Translations under genes and position numbers: made by a program
Source of the DNA: Callipepla californica brunnescens
Taxonomy: Eukaryota > Chordata > Aves > Galliformes > Odontophoridae
DNA length: 64,000 bases
Reading direction: 5' to 3'
NCBI GenBank assembly: GCA_023055505.1
Contig: JALIRH010000004.1
Span: 30,633,502 to 30,697,501, forward strand
Shown here: in pieces, positions 39,944 through 52,879 of the stretch
How the letters are laid out: each line of letters begins with the position of its first letter
Position numbering within the stretch: position 1 is the first letter of the stretch
The notes under the pieces: generated by a model
What the model saw: only the letters and a program-made list of their open reading frames with translations
What the model was told of the DNA's origin: nothing
Database searches by the model: none

Positions 39944-39973
39944 AACCTTCACACTGGATTCAGTGTGAAGGTT
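39944..39973. repeat. Perfect hairpin, 13-bp arms, 4-nt loop
   Basis: AACCTTCACACTG (39944-39956) and CAGTGTGAAGGTT (39961-39973) are exact reverse complements separated only by GATT. It is the most compact long-armed inverted repeat in the window. The stem is not simple sequence. Pairing stops at both ends, so it is too short for a microRNA precursor. No terminator role applies in vertebrate polymerase II DNA. Confidence 0.88.
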
Positions 39974-42967
39974 TCATGTTCTTCAATAAAAGTATTTTCT
40001 GTGTAGAGAAGCTTAGAATAAAGCACATCTAATGATGTCAACAGATAATTATAACAAAAGACTGTGAGATATTTATTTAAATAAAAGTCACGTATCTGCA
40101 CTCCCTAGTGCTCCTTTTTCCAAAGATCCCATTACTTAGAAGTCTCTATGTAGCACAGGCAAAGATACTCGGGTAGATGGATTTTGGATTAGGTCCAGTC
40201 ATGGAAAGAATTAACTAATCAAATGTGCAATTTAAACTATCTTCAGATCACTTTCTGTGTATGTAACACGAATCTGTGATCTTCATATTCTATTCCAAAA
40301 AGTAAACCTCATAGTCTTCTCTAAGAAAGTTTTAATTAAATATATGCTAAAATGTTTGTAGTCTCCTCCAAATGCTGTAGTGATGAGGTACACAAGCAGT
40401 CAAAAAGTCTGCCATAGTATTGATACAGGAATCAGCAAGCAGGTGTTGTGAGTTGCAAAAATTTATTCTTCAAGAAATTCTGCTGAACAGTATGCAGTGA
40501 GAACTCTCTCCTAAACTAGGAACCATGAGGGAATACTGTTACACCTCAATTTTACTCTTCAAACCATATTTTCTAGTATCTAAGCCCAACTGTATAGCTG
40601 GAAACTTCAATTTTTTATTGCTTATTTCAAGAGGCATACATCATTCAAGTTTCATTTCAGAGGTTTGATTTAAAACAGGAGTCAAATCTACTTCCACTTA
40701 TAACTGAAGGAGAAATTTGCATAAACAAGATAAAACTGAGTTTAAAAATCAAATAATCATACTTATTTCTTGCCAAATACTTCCTAAATTTAAGAATATT
40801 TGAATAGTTATTATCAATATGTAAATTTTTGGCATTATATTTTGAACTATGACTTTAATAACTAAAAAAAGTATCTAGATGCATGAATAATAAAATAACA
40901 GTACCTGATGCTCTTCAGGTTGAAGAAAGCAAATAGAAATGGGAACAGTTACGCTGAAAGTGTAATATAGATAATAGCAATTTTCTGTGTGCTGCTCCAT
41001 GTTACCCTGAAAATGTATAATCTCTGACCTAATAATTTCAGTCTAGGACACTGTACACAAAGTACTACAAAGTTCAGATAAAAGCTTGTCCAATGAGAAA
41101 TCTAGTAGCAAGTACGGAAATGTTCCTAGAAGATTAACATTACAATAATAATATATATATATTTTTTGTAATCATCGAATGTAAATCATTCTTCTGACTA
41201 AAAATAGGCGAGATAGTTAAAGACATACAAATTTTGTCAAAAATATACTGGATAGCTATGGAACAACCAGAGAACAAGAACTCTGGAGCAGACTGCTTTG
41301 GCACAACTGCTGAACTCAGAAGTGCTACAAAAGATTAGAAGTGCAAAAATCACAGTTTGAGGTCTTTACTCTGAGGTGAAATAACCAGTGACAAGTGAGC
41401 AGCTGTCCCAGTGTGAGTTTCTCCCTCACTTTCCACACAAAATTTCAACAGCTTCACTTTCATGCTAATGTGAACAGAAACATTTCAGAAATATCAAAGA
41501 ACAATATTTCCTGTTCCCATCATTAATTTAATTACATCTGTATAAGTGTAAGCTGTAAACCACTGCCTCTGACTATGAACTTCAAATCGGTGATGTTACC
41601 CCACATGTAGTACATCAAAATACATGACACCTGATATAAATAATAGCTAATTTTCATCTAGAGTAAGCTCAGTCAGAATGACCAGTAGCTAGAGATTGAG
41701 ACACTTGACCACGATGAAAAGTAAAAATTTCAGAATTAGGATTCGACACTGCTGCACAAAGTGGTTTCGTAACACTATCTATTTCTGCTAATCCATGTTT
41801 GAATGTTTTGGGTTATTTTCTTGTTGTTGTTCATGAAAAGAAGATGTCATTCACATCAAGATAGCTGAAAGAATTTGGTGAGTTGTTTTTATTTTTTTTT
41901 CTGAAATCCGCCACTAATTGCAGAACAACTCCTACTTTTTGAATTGGCTGTGAAACAGCTCTGTGGCTGATAAGGCTTTAAAAATTTTAATGAGACCCTA
42001 AATCATTTAAAGTTCTATCTTCCCTCGCTAGTGAAAACGTACTTAGGATAGAATCCAAGAGTATAGGTATACTACTGCTATACAGATGTAATAACTTAAT
42101 TCCAGATGGCTACTGTAAAACTGTCTTATACACTGCTTCTATAGCACAGTAATGAATATTACCTAAAAGCAATTATAAGGAAATGTTTTTTCTTATTCCG
42201 GTTGCTACCACTTTAGTCTCAAATGTACTTTTCTTCGTTAATTCTGATCCTTAACATCAAAGATAAAATTCATGTCAAATCCTTCCTCTTTAGTGGAAAA
42301 AACAGTGACGAAATCCATCGAATATATTTGTACCAAAATCAATTAAACAGCAGAAAATCTTTGTCTTACATAGCCAAAATTAGCTGTTTTACATTTAAGA
42401 TTCTTTCTAGTAAATATTTAACTTAATTAAAAACAAAAAGTTAATACTGCATAAGTTTAAATTTTTATTCAGTGTTAGTATATTCCAGAGCTTTTCAAAT
42501 ATTTTTTTCCTGTGTTGCCACTACTAACAAATATAGTATTACAAAAGAATATATTAATGTTAAAATTAGGTAGACCTAGTGCCACCTTAAGATTTCGGTT
42601 TTCTTTAAAAATCTTGTACTATCATTTGCAGGCAGGGCTCATTCATTTTGAATAGCTTTACATAGGTAAGAAGAAATTGAATACTTTTGCAGTAAAACAT
42701 TCCTGCACACGAAAGCTCATTTGTGATTCTTCTCTGTTTGAAGATTCCACTGAAGCTTCTAAACATTTATTTATTGACTTAAAGTAATGCAGCTTCCTAA
42801 CATTTCAGATAAGTCTGCTAACATATCAGCAAGGAACTGTACAATTGGCGCTAAACCTGATGAACGCAGTGACTCATTATCAAGTATCTATGGATACAAT
42901 AAAGATAAAATACTTTCTTGAGTAAGACTCCTAATCAAAACACAGTAAAATAGTCTAGATTCTTTTT

Positions 42968-42982
42968 TTGTTGTTGTTGTTG
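42968..42982. repeat. (TTG)5 trinucleotide tract
   Basis: Five TTG units follow a short T run. Confidence 0.8.
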
Positions 42983-43520
42983 AATTCTGTGTTATGGCAA
43001 CAGGTGATGACAGCACCACTATTTTGTGTTATTTTAAAAGTCAATGGTCTTCCCAGTGTTTTTCACCACTCCCATTTGCTGGCAGTATATCATGGCAAAG
43101 TTTCAAGAGAAATCTACTACAAAGCCATACGTTAACTGGGAAATGTCAACATGGAAAGATGTCTAGAATTTTAACCTACATTTAGCAATTTCAGGCACTA
43201 GCACCTTCTCTCCTTTCCAAAAAATCATAGCAGCAGCTTGACAGCATTAAAAACAAAAAACAAGTAAACAGATAGGAAGAAGGACAAAAGGTGTATCTCT
43301 ATTTAGCACAAAGACAGAACAATAATCCTCCAAGAAAAGGCTGCCAATGTTAAACTCACCAAGAAATAAGCATCTTATATTTTCCACTGAAAACATGAGG
43401 ACTTAATACCACTTTTAATAGCTATTCTCAACTTCCCCCTTTGTGGAAAGGATTCTCTCTGGTAAGGTGGCAAATGTCCTTGTTCTATTGTGCTGAAAGT
43501 AGCTCCAAATTTTTAAGGGT

Positions 43521-43563
43521 CTTTCTTTCTTTGTTTCTTTTTCCTTCTTTTCTTTTTTTCTCT
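43521..43563. repeat. CT-rich polypyrimidine tract
   Basis: CTTT and TTCC units run for about 43 bases with almost no purine except one G. It is low-complexity sequence. Confidence 0.75.
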
Positions 43564-43964
43564 GCTTGGTTTTATAAAACAAGATTATTACTTTTTCAGA
43601 ACACAGTGAATCAAAGAAGTAAGTGAGGATCCTTTAATCACCATTTATTTCTGTAATACAATCTCAAATCACTGACAAGTGGTATTCTTACGCATATGCT
43701 AACTGCCAAAGAACACACCTGATCTGCCTTAGAACTAATTCTCTGAACAATACTGATGTGATATGAAAGAGAACCAAGAAGCAACTGGTGGCTTTTGAGC
43801 TAATTTGCAGCTTATCTACCAGTGGCATACCAGCTCATTCTACAGGCAGTACAGAGCACTGCAAATACAGGATGGGCAATGGATGAAATACAGTATAATT
43901 CAGTTTGGAATGCACATCCAGACATAACTAAGTCAGACAATAAAAAGCCCTGGTCTTCTGCTCC

Positions 43965-44280
43965 ACTCTTTTTGGTGCCACTCACAAATTGCTAGGACTG
44001 CTCTCCATCCCATCATCAAGTTTATTAACAAAGACATTATTCATTGCTGCTCCCAGTATCAGACCCCAGAAACTGGCCACTAGCTAGACAGGGCATCAGT
44101 GAACAACTCCTTAAGCCAGGTGGTACAGCCAATTTTCCACCCACACAACTGACCATTCACCCAGCTCAGGCCTCATGAGTACATTAATAATGTGCCTGCA
44201 GGAGATTTTTTTAGGCCTTGTGAAAGTTCAGGTATACAAAATCCACTGCCTTTGTCTTGTCTACAGAGTAAGAAAACTCA
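43965..44280 (-). mobile_element. CR1 LINE fragment: decayed reverse-transcriptase region
   Basis: Read on the minus strand, this matches the middle of CR1 ORF2, the non-LTR retrotransposon polymerase. From the right end it gives a phrase equivalent to VDFVYLNFHKA, corresponding to the CR1 RT motif VDVVYLDFSKAFD. Recognisable remnants follow of the NWL, SGVPQGS and FINDLDDGIE segments and of the downstream FADDTKLGG region. The fragment is dead. The motif A aspartate is replaced by asparagine, a T-run insertion near 44207 and many other changes break the frame, and the active-site FADD segment is corrupted. No 5' or 3' CR1 sequence continues on either side, so it is an internal relic. It is much more decayed than the copy at 51.2 kb. 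Confidence 0.88.
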
Positions 44281-47200
44281 CTGTAGTATGTTTACTGTAA
44301 AAATTGTAAGACCAAGGACTTAGATGTGGCTTTTGTAAATTACTTCAAGAACAGCAACAATCCAGTTATTAGTGGGATCTGTACTTAAGTAAAATCAGGG
44401 CTATAATATGTTAAATATGTTTTCTACTGTTACCATTTATGTGTGATTTCGGTTCCAAAAGATAGTATTTAAACTATTTTAAAAAATCAACCAAAACATA
44501 ATTTATGGAATTGTAATTAAAAATAACTAACATTTTTGGATACAGTAGGCTATATTCTATTTCTATCAACCTCAGTTTCATAACTCACTTTAAAAACTGC
44601 TTTTAACAGCCTCCTGACAGCTGAGCAAATCTTGTGCTTTAATTAGCACAAACACATATTTACAGCTCTGAGTTCCTTTAGATTTTAGTCACCTAATTCC
44701 TCTTTTCAATGTTTGCACACTACATTTAGTATTTTCCAGACTACATTTTGTCTGTTTCTGGTTCGAGAGATACTTAGCTTTGAATTAGCTGTTTGTTTCA
44801 GAAGAGATTTACTGAAGTTCAAGTGAAGCTTGGACACCACAATCACGCATGTAATTCCATTATAAAACCAGAAGGAAGAATCAAAGGACCCAGGCATTTC
44901 CACAGACAAAGCCTTATTGTGTCACTGAAGCCATAAACTGTACAGGAGCAGCACTTCAGCCAGGATGACAGAAAGCATTAATACCAGCTCTCAAACACTA
45001 AAACACCTACTACAAAAATGCTGACATAGAGTTTACTACTAAAAATACCATGAGAAGTTAAAAATCAGAACAACATGCACTGCCAGAGAAATTTTTTGTC
45101 ATCAGTTTCCAGCTCAGTCATCTGACCATTTACGGCAAACTGTTGTATTCACACAAAGTTGAAAAGGACTGTTTTGTTTTTTCTCTTCCTCAAATACAAG
45201 CTTGCAACATTGATATTAGTGAATACATGTCCCTACCTGAACACACTATCAGTGAATTAATAAGAAAAAAAGTGATGGCACCTCAGCAAACAGCCAGATA
45301 ACTTGGTGTGTAAAATAGTACTATATATAATAGTATATAATGCATTCTTTAAAAATGATTTGTAGGAAATAGAAAAAAAAAATGGTTAGAGAACCTTTGA
45401 TACTTAACTCTACATAAATAGTAATAACTGGTTCCAAGAGTTAGTCATGTTCCAGTGCAGTTCCCTGACAGAGTAATAACCTCTGAATCACACAGAGCTT
45501 TTTTATAATACCAGTTGGTTACCCAAGCTATATTCAGCTTCTTAAGAAGACAAAAACTTGAAAGGGCTTTGGGAAATTATCTGATGAAGATTAATTAAAC
45601 CTAGAATTAAAATCTAGGCACTAAAGCATCTAAACAAGTTATATCAAGCAGAAAACTAATCAACAAAACCACACTACATTTCCAAGAACAACACATCTCA
45701 TACTCAAGCCTTTACATAAGCTGATGTAGAAACAAACTCAACTGTCTACTAGCATTGTTGTCCTTTAAATAGTTAATAAAACACATACACCGTACAAATT
45801 TGTAAAAGATGGCTTTGGATTTGCTTTAAATATTTTATTCATTTTATTTTTTAACAGCATAATTTCCAAACTGTAGGATTTTTGTTTTGAGCAACTAGGA
45901 CTATTGAACTGACAGGTTTTTAAGATCCCTTCATGAAACTGTAATTCAAGAACAGAGGCATCAGATCACTTTCCCAGTTGCTTGGAGAAAGAAAAAGCTC
46001 TGTTAGTGATTATTTCAGGGAAAGGGTAATGGCAAGGGAAAACTTCATCTCCTTACCTGACCTCACTAAAAACAAAAGAATTGGGTTAAAGAAGAGAGAA
46101 GTATGTGAATTCTTTGTTATCAACACTGGATGGATGGCATAGTACAAATAAACAAAGACGGATTAGAAAACTTGTTGGATGGTTTCCCCAGTGATATTTT
46201 TGAAGATGCTGAATCATGCACACTTATGGCTGTTTTGCTTGTGTGTTTCCTCTCATCTTCATCTTTCTTTGTCGTTTTTGGATGCCAATACCATGGCCAA
46301 TTCTTTTGTCTTTTGAAAGTGCCTACTTGTGTTTTAGAGGTTACTGTAATCTCAGAAAATAATAAGTAGTTTACAGTGATGTATTCCAAAGTAGGAATGG
46401 CCGCTAGATTAGAGTCTGCCTTTCGGAGCAAAAAACTCAGATTTGTACAGTTTGATCTAAACTGAACAGCTAGCTATATTAAATTGACTTCTACTTGTTT
46501 AACTACACAATTTCTCCAGACTTCAGCATTTATTTTAAGCATGCACAAGGTGCTCAAATACCTGAATTCTGGGGTATCTCTACATTGTTTGAAGGCTGAG
46601 CAGGGAGCATTCAAAATCAAAGGGAATCTGTCTTAACTGAATAGTTAGTGTGTGTGCATGCATATACATAGGAGCAAGAGGGTTATATAATTTTGAAAAA
46701 CAAATCTTGAGACTACAAGTTTCTCATAACAGACACCTATTTTACTGAAATATGAATGTTCGAAATCAAGATTGATAAACAGTAAGAACACAGAGGAAAA
46801 CAAAGTTGTTTCAATAAGTCCTGACAGCACAAATCGTAACCTCAGTTCCCAATATGGTAAAAATCTGTCAAATTAAGCTGCAATTTAATTATCTATATAT
46901 TTGCTTTTTTGAAGCATCTCATAGGACACTGAAGATATGGGTAAAAAGAAGCATCAAGTTCCAAAAATTATGTAAGTCCCCTGAGACTTAAAAAAAACAA
47001 CTGTGCTAGTTGGAAACCTTGGCAGACCAGGCCAAAGTCTAACAGCCAGAAAGAAGACTTTTAATATTCCTTATATGCCACTTGGAAGTTGGCATTAACC
47101 TAGAATTTAATGCCTCAGATACTGTAAGTACTGACATATTTAATTTGTAAGTTATGACTTCCTTGGAATGACTACCTTGGATGGTTTATCAATTCATTCA

Positions 47201-48717
47201 GAAGTAATTCTGAAAATTCATTCTTGCAGAAAACATAGAAGTCCTTCAGAAGATTACCACCAATACTGATACTTCAGCTTTCCTTGAAAATAATAGCTGG
47301 TACCTCTGTACAAGTCTGTACTGGAAAACACGTCATACCTGACTAACAAATGTAGGGAAAAATGATTTTGATGATTTTTTTATGTTTCTTTTCTTTTTTT
47401 GTAAAACAGAAAGTTGGTCTGAGGAAACAAACAGTTCTCTGAACTACTACAGCATGTGCTAAATAACTGCTTTCCTTCACTTAATCTGGAATTAAAGTAC
47501 TCTTTTTTTAGGAAAAGAAACAAGATCTAATCACTTTAAAAATGATATGAATTTGAAGTAAAAAAAAGTGTAAAGTATTATGTACAGCAATCTTCTAACA
47601 AGCACAGTGTATCTTCCAGTGATGTTCAGCATTCTCAAGGGCTATTCACAACATACATATTTATTTTCCTCCTCTACAAACTAAACCACTAGGACATTTC
47701 TATTAGTTTTTGAATATCAATCTGTGATGGGCATCACCAAAATGCTTCAGAATCAAACTTCATCTGATATGAAGGTCTGCATCTCTGTAGATCTATGTCG
47801 AGCCTTTGCTATTATAAGTGACATATTCGGAGAACACAAATGCTATCAAAATAGCATTATTTGCTCATCTGAGTGAATGCATCAGATGAAATCACATAAG
47901 CAGACATTTAAGGATAATCCTTGAGTGCATCTGATAATGCATATACTATACAATGGCAACACAGAAGGTAAAACTTAAGTAATGATAGTTTAATCTGCTG
48001 AATCCAGATAGTTCCATCTACGTTCAAACTTTGCACACATAGCTCTGTCACTGCATTATTCTTCTCCCTTTCATCTTAATTTATCACTGCCATCCACTTT
48101 TGTATCTTGCCATTTCTGTGTGTTGCAAGCACCTGTATAGACACAGCCTAGCAGTAAGAATCACAATCAACTCACAGAAGCCATGATTTGCTAATGCTGT
48201 TTCTTCTGAATATACATTTTTTTCTGAGTTCACATCTTTTACCTTATTGTTTTATTTTAAAATGAAACATATTTGTGTTCCCCATTAGAATATATTTTCT
48301 GTATCCTCCAAAATCAGAAATAAATATTGAAGACATGCACTTTCTTGTGTTTCCCAGATCTCAATTCTAACCTCATGCAACATTCTCATTTATTAGTTTG
48401 CTCCAGGCCATTACATTTCTGCACATTTTACTTACACTGGCACTCAGCCAGCACAGACTGTTCAACTCCAGAAAGCTCACAAGTTTTTGTGTTTTTTTTC
48501 AAACTAGCATGACAACCATTCTGAAGAGTAGCTCTCTCACCTGGTACGTTAAAATGTGAAACCACGAACATTGATGCTGTTCTCTCACCATTTAGTGCTG
48601 AAAATGAAACTATTTTTTCAGGTGCAACAAGAGTCATATGAAATCTCCCTAATGTATAGACATTCTGTAGCTCTATTTTTAATGGAACAGATCCATTAAA
48701 CTTATCTAGAAATGTTA

Positions 48718-48740
48718 AAAAAAAAAAAAAAGAAAAAAAA
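48718..48740. repeat. Poly-A tract
   Basis: Twenty-three bases are pure A apart from one G, and no retroposed body is recognisable next to it. Confidence 0.8.
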
Positions 48741-50214
48741 GCGTGAGGAACAAGCTTTTAACCTGAGCCATGCATATAACACAGGACAGAATCTTCACTC
48801 TGACAAATGCTAGGTAGTACACATCTCTCAACTTCAGAAGAAACAGAAATAATGCAGTAGCAGAGGCCTTTTGTGCAGGCAGAACATGAGATTTCCTCCA
48901 ACATGTGAATGAAGGAGTATCAACTCTGATGCATTCCTAGGAAATCCTGAACAGGGAATATCACCATGTATCTATAAAACCAGGAAAGCATACATTGTTT
49001 ACTTAGTTTTCACACACTAATGTAAGAATTATTCTCTTCAGTATATATTGCATAAGTAAATTATTAGACTAAAATCCAAACCTTAATTCAAATAATTAGC
49101 CAAAGCACTTGCATGCTGCTATGGGAAAAGTTTTGTTTTACCTAAGGAATCACAACCACTGGCATTTCTAGCTTGAAAAAATCCCAACAACTTCTTTGCT
49201 TCTGAATTTTTATCTGCATGAGCTTCAGCAGTACCAGTTAGTGATCTGCATCTTCTCAGTTCACAGCCCTATGAATCACAACTGAAAAATCCACCAAATC
49301 AACAGGGACCAATACTAGTAAATCCCAAATGCCATGAGTTAATCTGTATTTGCTTTACCAAGCTGAATCACAAACATTCTCCATCTACTATGATCCTTCA
49401 TCAAATAAGTTTTTTAGCTTCTGCTCACAAACCTCTGAAAGACATTAGGGGTGATCTGAAGTTTTGACTTTCTGAAAAATTTTCTCTCAGGGATTTGTGA
49501 GCTAAGTTGCATACATCATTTTCCATTGAAACTCTTCTATCCATTCTTGCCCCAGTGTTTCCTTTCCTACTCTTTTTCAGTGACTTAATGGCAGGTACTC
49601 TCTTTAAAAACTACTACTGATAATCAGCATTATCTCAATGAGTAAAGCTGGAAAACTAATTAGTTGCTGGTTAGTTGCTTATATTACTTGAGAAGAAGGG
49701 ACAAAAGAGACTTGGAGAAAGTAACCCTAATCTGGTGTTCTACATCAGGGTATGGTCTTAGGCAGTGATCTCCTGAAAACTTTAGTGCTCAGTTTTCCTA
49801 AATAACTCATTCTTCAGGTTCATGCATATATCCAGAAAAATAATGAATAAAAAGGTTTCAGGAAAATTCTGTGACAAATTGGGATGAAGAAGTAATTTGA
49901 TATACTACAAAAATAATTGAAAAAAAAAGCATGGAATTGTGGATATTGTTTAAAAAACCTATTTACTATTTGCAAATTTAAATTAGAGAATTAGTAATTA
50001 ATTTCTTCAATTAACTTAGCTAAGTACTCATTAAAGGTCACAATAGCTTTTATTAATTGATGTCACTAACTGTAGGCTCACTAAAAATCTTTCTGACTGA
50101 GAACAATACTTCCATCACTACTTGCATATCAAAGTATATTATGATCAGGAAAAATCCTGACATAAAAGCATCCTATAGAGCATTACTTTTTAAATTCTAT
50201 TTGTTTTTAGGGAT

Positions 50215-50269
50215 ATAATAAAATGCTGTTCTATATGAAATGCTATCATGATAAATAGCATTTTATTAT
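50215..50269. repeat. Inverted repeat with 13-bp perfect arms
   Basis: ATAATAAAATGCT (50215-50227) and AGCATTTTATTAT (50257-50269) are exact reverse complements around a 29-nt spacer. The spacer also contains AAATGCTAT, a second partial copy of the arm. A folded transcript would be about 55 nt with an AT-rich stem, at the lower limit for a microRNA-like precursor and of low predicted stability. Confidence 0.72.
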
Positions 50270-51189
50270 TTTGGAACGCTTTTAACTCACAAATGGAGAA
50301 AGCCTTGCGGGCAATTTTCTTGACAGGTTGGAATTGCTTTTTCCCACATATCTGTCTCACTCTGCTATGACAGTTTTCTAGGCTTTTCTCCTGCCTGTCA
50401 CTTCTGTATTTGAATACACCACACTTCTTTAACCAAATGACAGGTAACACAAAGCAGAAATACAAATAGTGATGTAAAAAAATGAAACAAATTTGATCAG
50501 GTGCAAGCACGTGTTAACACTTCACAAGAACATGGCTATTCTGCAGTGTAATAATCAAAAAATGTGTACAATTCATAGTCATACTTTTGGTCCAAATCTC
50601 AACTACTGAAATCAGTAAAAAGAATGGTACAGAGCAATTTCCAGAACTCACATCTGCCAGCTATGGAATAAAGTGGCATCTTTGAAAAAAAATTGTGTCA
50701 GAGAGCACAATGGGATCAAAATGGGAAGATTCAAGTAGTTTTTGCAGATCGCTTATACATTTATATAATCTGCATAAATGTCATTAAAAATTCAAGTGCA
50801 ATTAGCAAGCAGGATTGAAGCATTATTTTTCCTCAGTGTACTAACTTATTTTAGCAAAGCTTGTATATCCTGAACAACAAACAGTGCTGCTGGCTACAGC
50901 CAAGATACTGCTTCTTTGCTGTAAAGTATTTTGGCTTCAGTACTACTGGCAAGTACGCCCTGCTGTAGCTTCTACACTTCTGGGAATTTTACACACAAGA
51001 AAAAAAATCAACTCATGCATACTGTTAATACCATTGCCTGATAATTTTTGAACCGATGCACAAAAATAAAAAAATAAAATAAAAATTACCTCTGACTGCT
51101 CATTAAATACTGCATACATAAATACATTCTGCAGTATAGAATGGTAAGAATAGTGACAGGCAGCGTGTACCATCTTGTGCATGAATAGA

Positions 51190-51616
51190 AGGGACGTGGA
51201 CAGACTGGAGCAAGTCCAACAAAGGGCCCTAAAGGGACAGGAACTTCTGACAGACAAGGAAAGTTTGAAGTCTGGCACTGCTCACCCCAGAGAAGGGAAG
51301 GCTCAGGGGAATCTTGTCACTATGTGTGAATACCTCACATGTGGGTTTAGCTGACGGAGTCAGACTGCTCTTTTGCATTGCTGTCCAGAGACAGGACAGG
51401 AGGAAAGCAGAAAAACTGAAATACAGGATATTCTCTTTCAACATAAGAAAAACTCTTTTTGCAAAGGTGACTGAGCAGGCTGCACAGACAGGTTGTGAAG
51501 TTACTCAGATCCTAAGCAGGCATAGCTTGGAGCAATCTATCCTACCTGAGCCTTCTAGTTGAACTGGACACACTCTTCAGAGACCCCTTCTAACCTCAGG
51601 TATCTGGGATTCTGTG
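51190..51616 (+). mobile_element. CR1 LINE, 5'-truncated 3' end
   Basis: The sequence begins GGGACGTGGACAGACTGGAGC and continues with CR1 landmarks in order: GAGTCCAGCAGAGGGCC-like, GAGAAGGGAAGGCTCAGGGGAATCTT, AACATAAGAAAAACTCTTTTT, GGTGACTGAGCAGGCTGCACAG, GAGGTTGTG-like and CCCTTCTAACCTCAGGTATCTGGGATTCTGTG. This is the end of ORF2 and the short 3' UTR. It terminates in one ATTCTGTG unit, the CR1 octamer. The length of about 427 bp is typical, since CR1 copies are nearly always 5'-truncated and make no clear target duplication. Frames are disrupted. The ending resembles the CR1 subfamilies finishing in ATTCTGTG. The subfamily is not assigned. Confidence 0.93.
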
Positions 51617-51686
51617 TATAACTCACTGACCGATTTCAATTCTATCTATCACAGAGATAGATATCTTACAAAAATTTTGAATTGTT

Positions 51687-51724
51687 TTCTTTCTTTTATT
51701 CTTTTTTTCTTTTTTTTTTTTTTT
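51687..51724. repeat. T-rich tract
   Basis: CTTT and T runs over about 38 bases lie roughly 70 bases after the CR1 end. The tract is probably independent of that element, since CR1 lacks a poly-A or poly-T tail. Confidence 0.75.
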
Positions 51725-52860
51725 AATCATATGCTTGGAAGTCAAGCAAGATAGATTTTCAGTCTAATAGTCTTATCTGTTTTTATTTAAAGGGAAATAT
51801 GATGAATAATTATGCAAGAGTCATATATTTAGTTGTAGCCATTATTTATGAGGCTATTAATGCAGCCATTGCACCAAACTAGCCAGTGCTTATCCTGTCT
51901 TTGTGCAACAGTAAAATCACATGGGTGTTAGCCAGATAGCAAGATTATGGGAAGATATTAGGAAGGAACTGATGAAGCCCAGACAGAGCATACCAAAGCA
52001 TGAAGACAGGACTGAAATTGCTGTTGATCACAGATAATTAGCATATCATTACAAATTTCTTCATATGGAACAGACAACAATGAAAGTCACTTCTTTGTCT
52101 ATTTTTGTTACTTGAAATGGGAGAAAAAGTCTTGCCTTCTCGCTTGCGATGCAAAAAGATTGCAGTACCCTAATGTTACCTGTAAGGAGCAAGAAACTAT
52201 TCAGCCAAGGGATGACAGATGGGGCAATGGCTTACCTACTATCTAGAGGATACACATCTTGGAAGTCTCTGAAATAATGATGACAATTTTACGTTTAGAC
52301 TCTGTGCCTTCTGCTTTGAACTTTGAATACTGTGAGATTTTTAGCCATTTTTAATAGGAGCAGTAGCTCTTGCAGCTGAAAAGACTACAGCCAGGTGCTA
52401 TCCTTCCAACTACTACATTCTGTGTTAACATTTCAGTTTTTTATTCCATTTGAATGACAACAGTTCTTAAACCTCAGCCTCCATCTAGTCATATGTTTCT
52501 TAAGCTAAGAGAACTTTCTTTTGCGCATTTCCAATACCGTCCAGGTGAAAATCTGTAAAGAAGTAAATCAAACATTTCAAAGAATAAGAAAACACATTAA
52601 TTGTGAATGATGCAACTACAACTTATAATGGAACAAAGTAAGTAAAAATGCAAATAATGCTAAAATTTGAGGCCCCCAAATCAGAAATTACTTTGATTAC
52701 GCAAAGTTAATGTATATATATTTTGTATATATAAATAAATATATTTATCCTTTCAGGAGCAGAATATAGGACTTGACCCAATGCCTGCCTGCTGAAGGTG
52801 ACAGAAAGCTTTGCTTTTACAGATTTCATTAAGTTCAGAATCAAGCCATCTCTTTTTTTT

Positions 52861-52879
52861 TTCCACATGAAATGTGGAA
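52861..52879. repeat. Short perfect hairpin, 8-bp arms
   Basis: TTCCACAT and ATGTGGAA flank the 3-nt loop GAA, directly after a T run. Confidence 0.6.

Larger units (their letters stand above)
29113..43964. other. Non-coding AT-rich unique sequence
   Basis: Nearly 15 kb in which I recognise no gene and no interspersed repeat. Items worth noting are a 17-bp palindrome at 38092-38108, a perfect 13-bp hairpin at 39944-39973, a (TTG)5 tract at 42968-42982 and a CT-rich tract at 43521-43563. Short open frames on both strands reach only about 117 codons and show no family resemblance. Such a long repeat-poor block fits a gene desert or a large intron. Conserved non-coding elements cannot be seen without comparison. 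Confidence 0.5.
44281..51189. other. Non-coding unique sequence between two CR1 relics
   Basis: No gene was recognised. It includes an A-rich tract at 48718-48740 and an inverted repeat with 13-bp arms at 50215-50269. Open frames of about 60-106 codons overlap on opposite strands (for example 46120-46431 against 46130-46369), as expected by chance. Confidence 0.55.
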
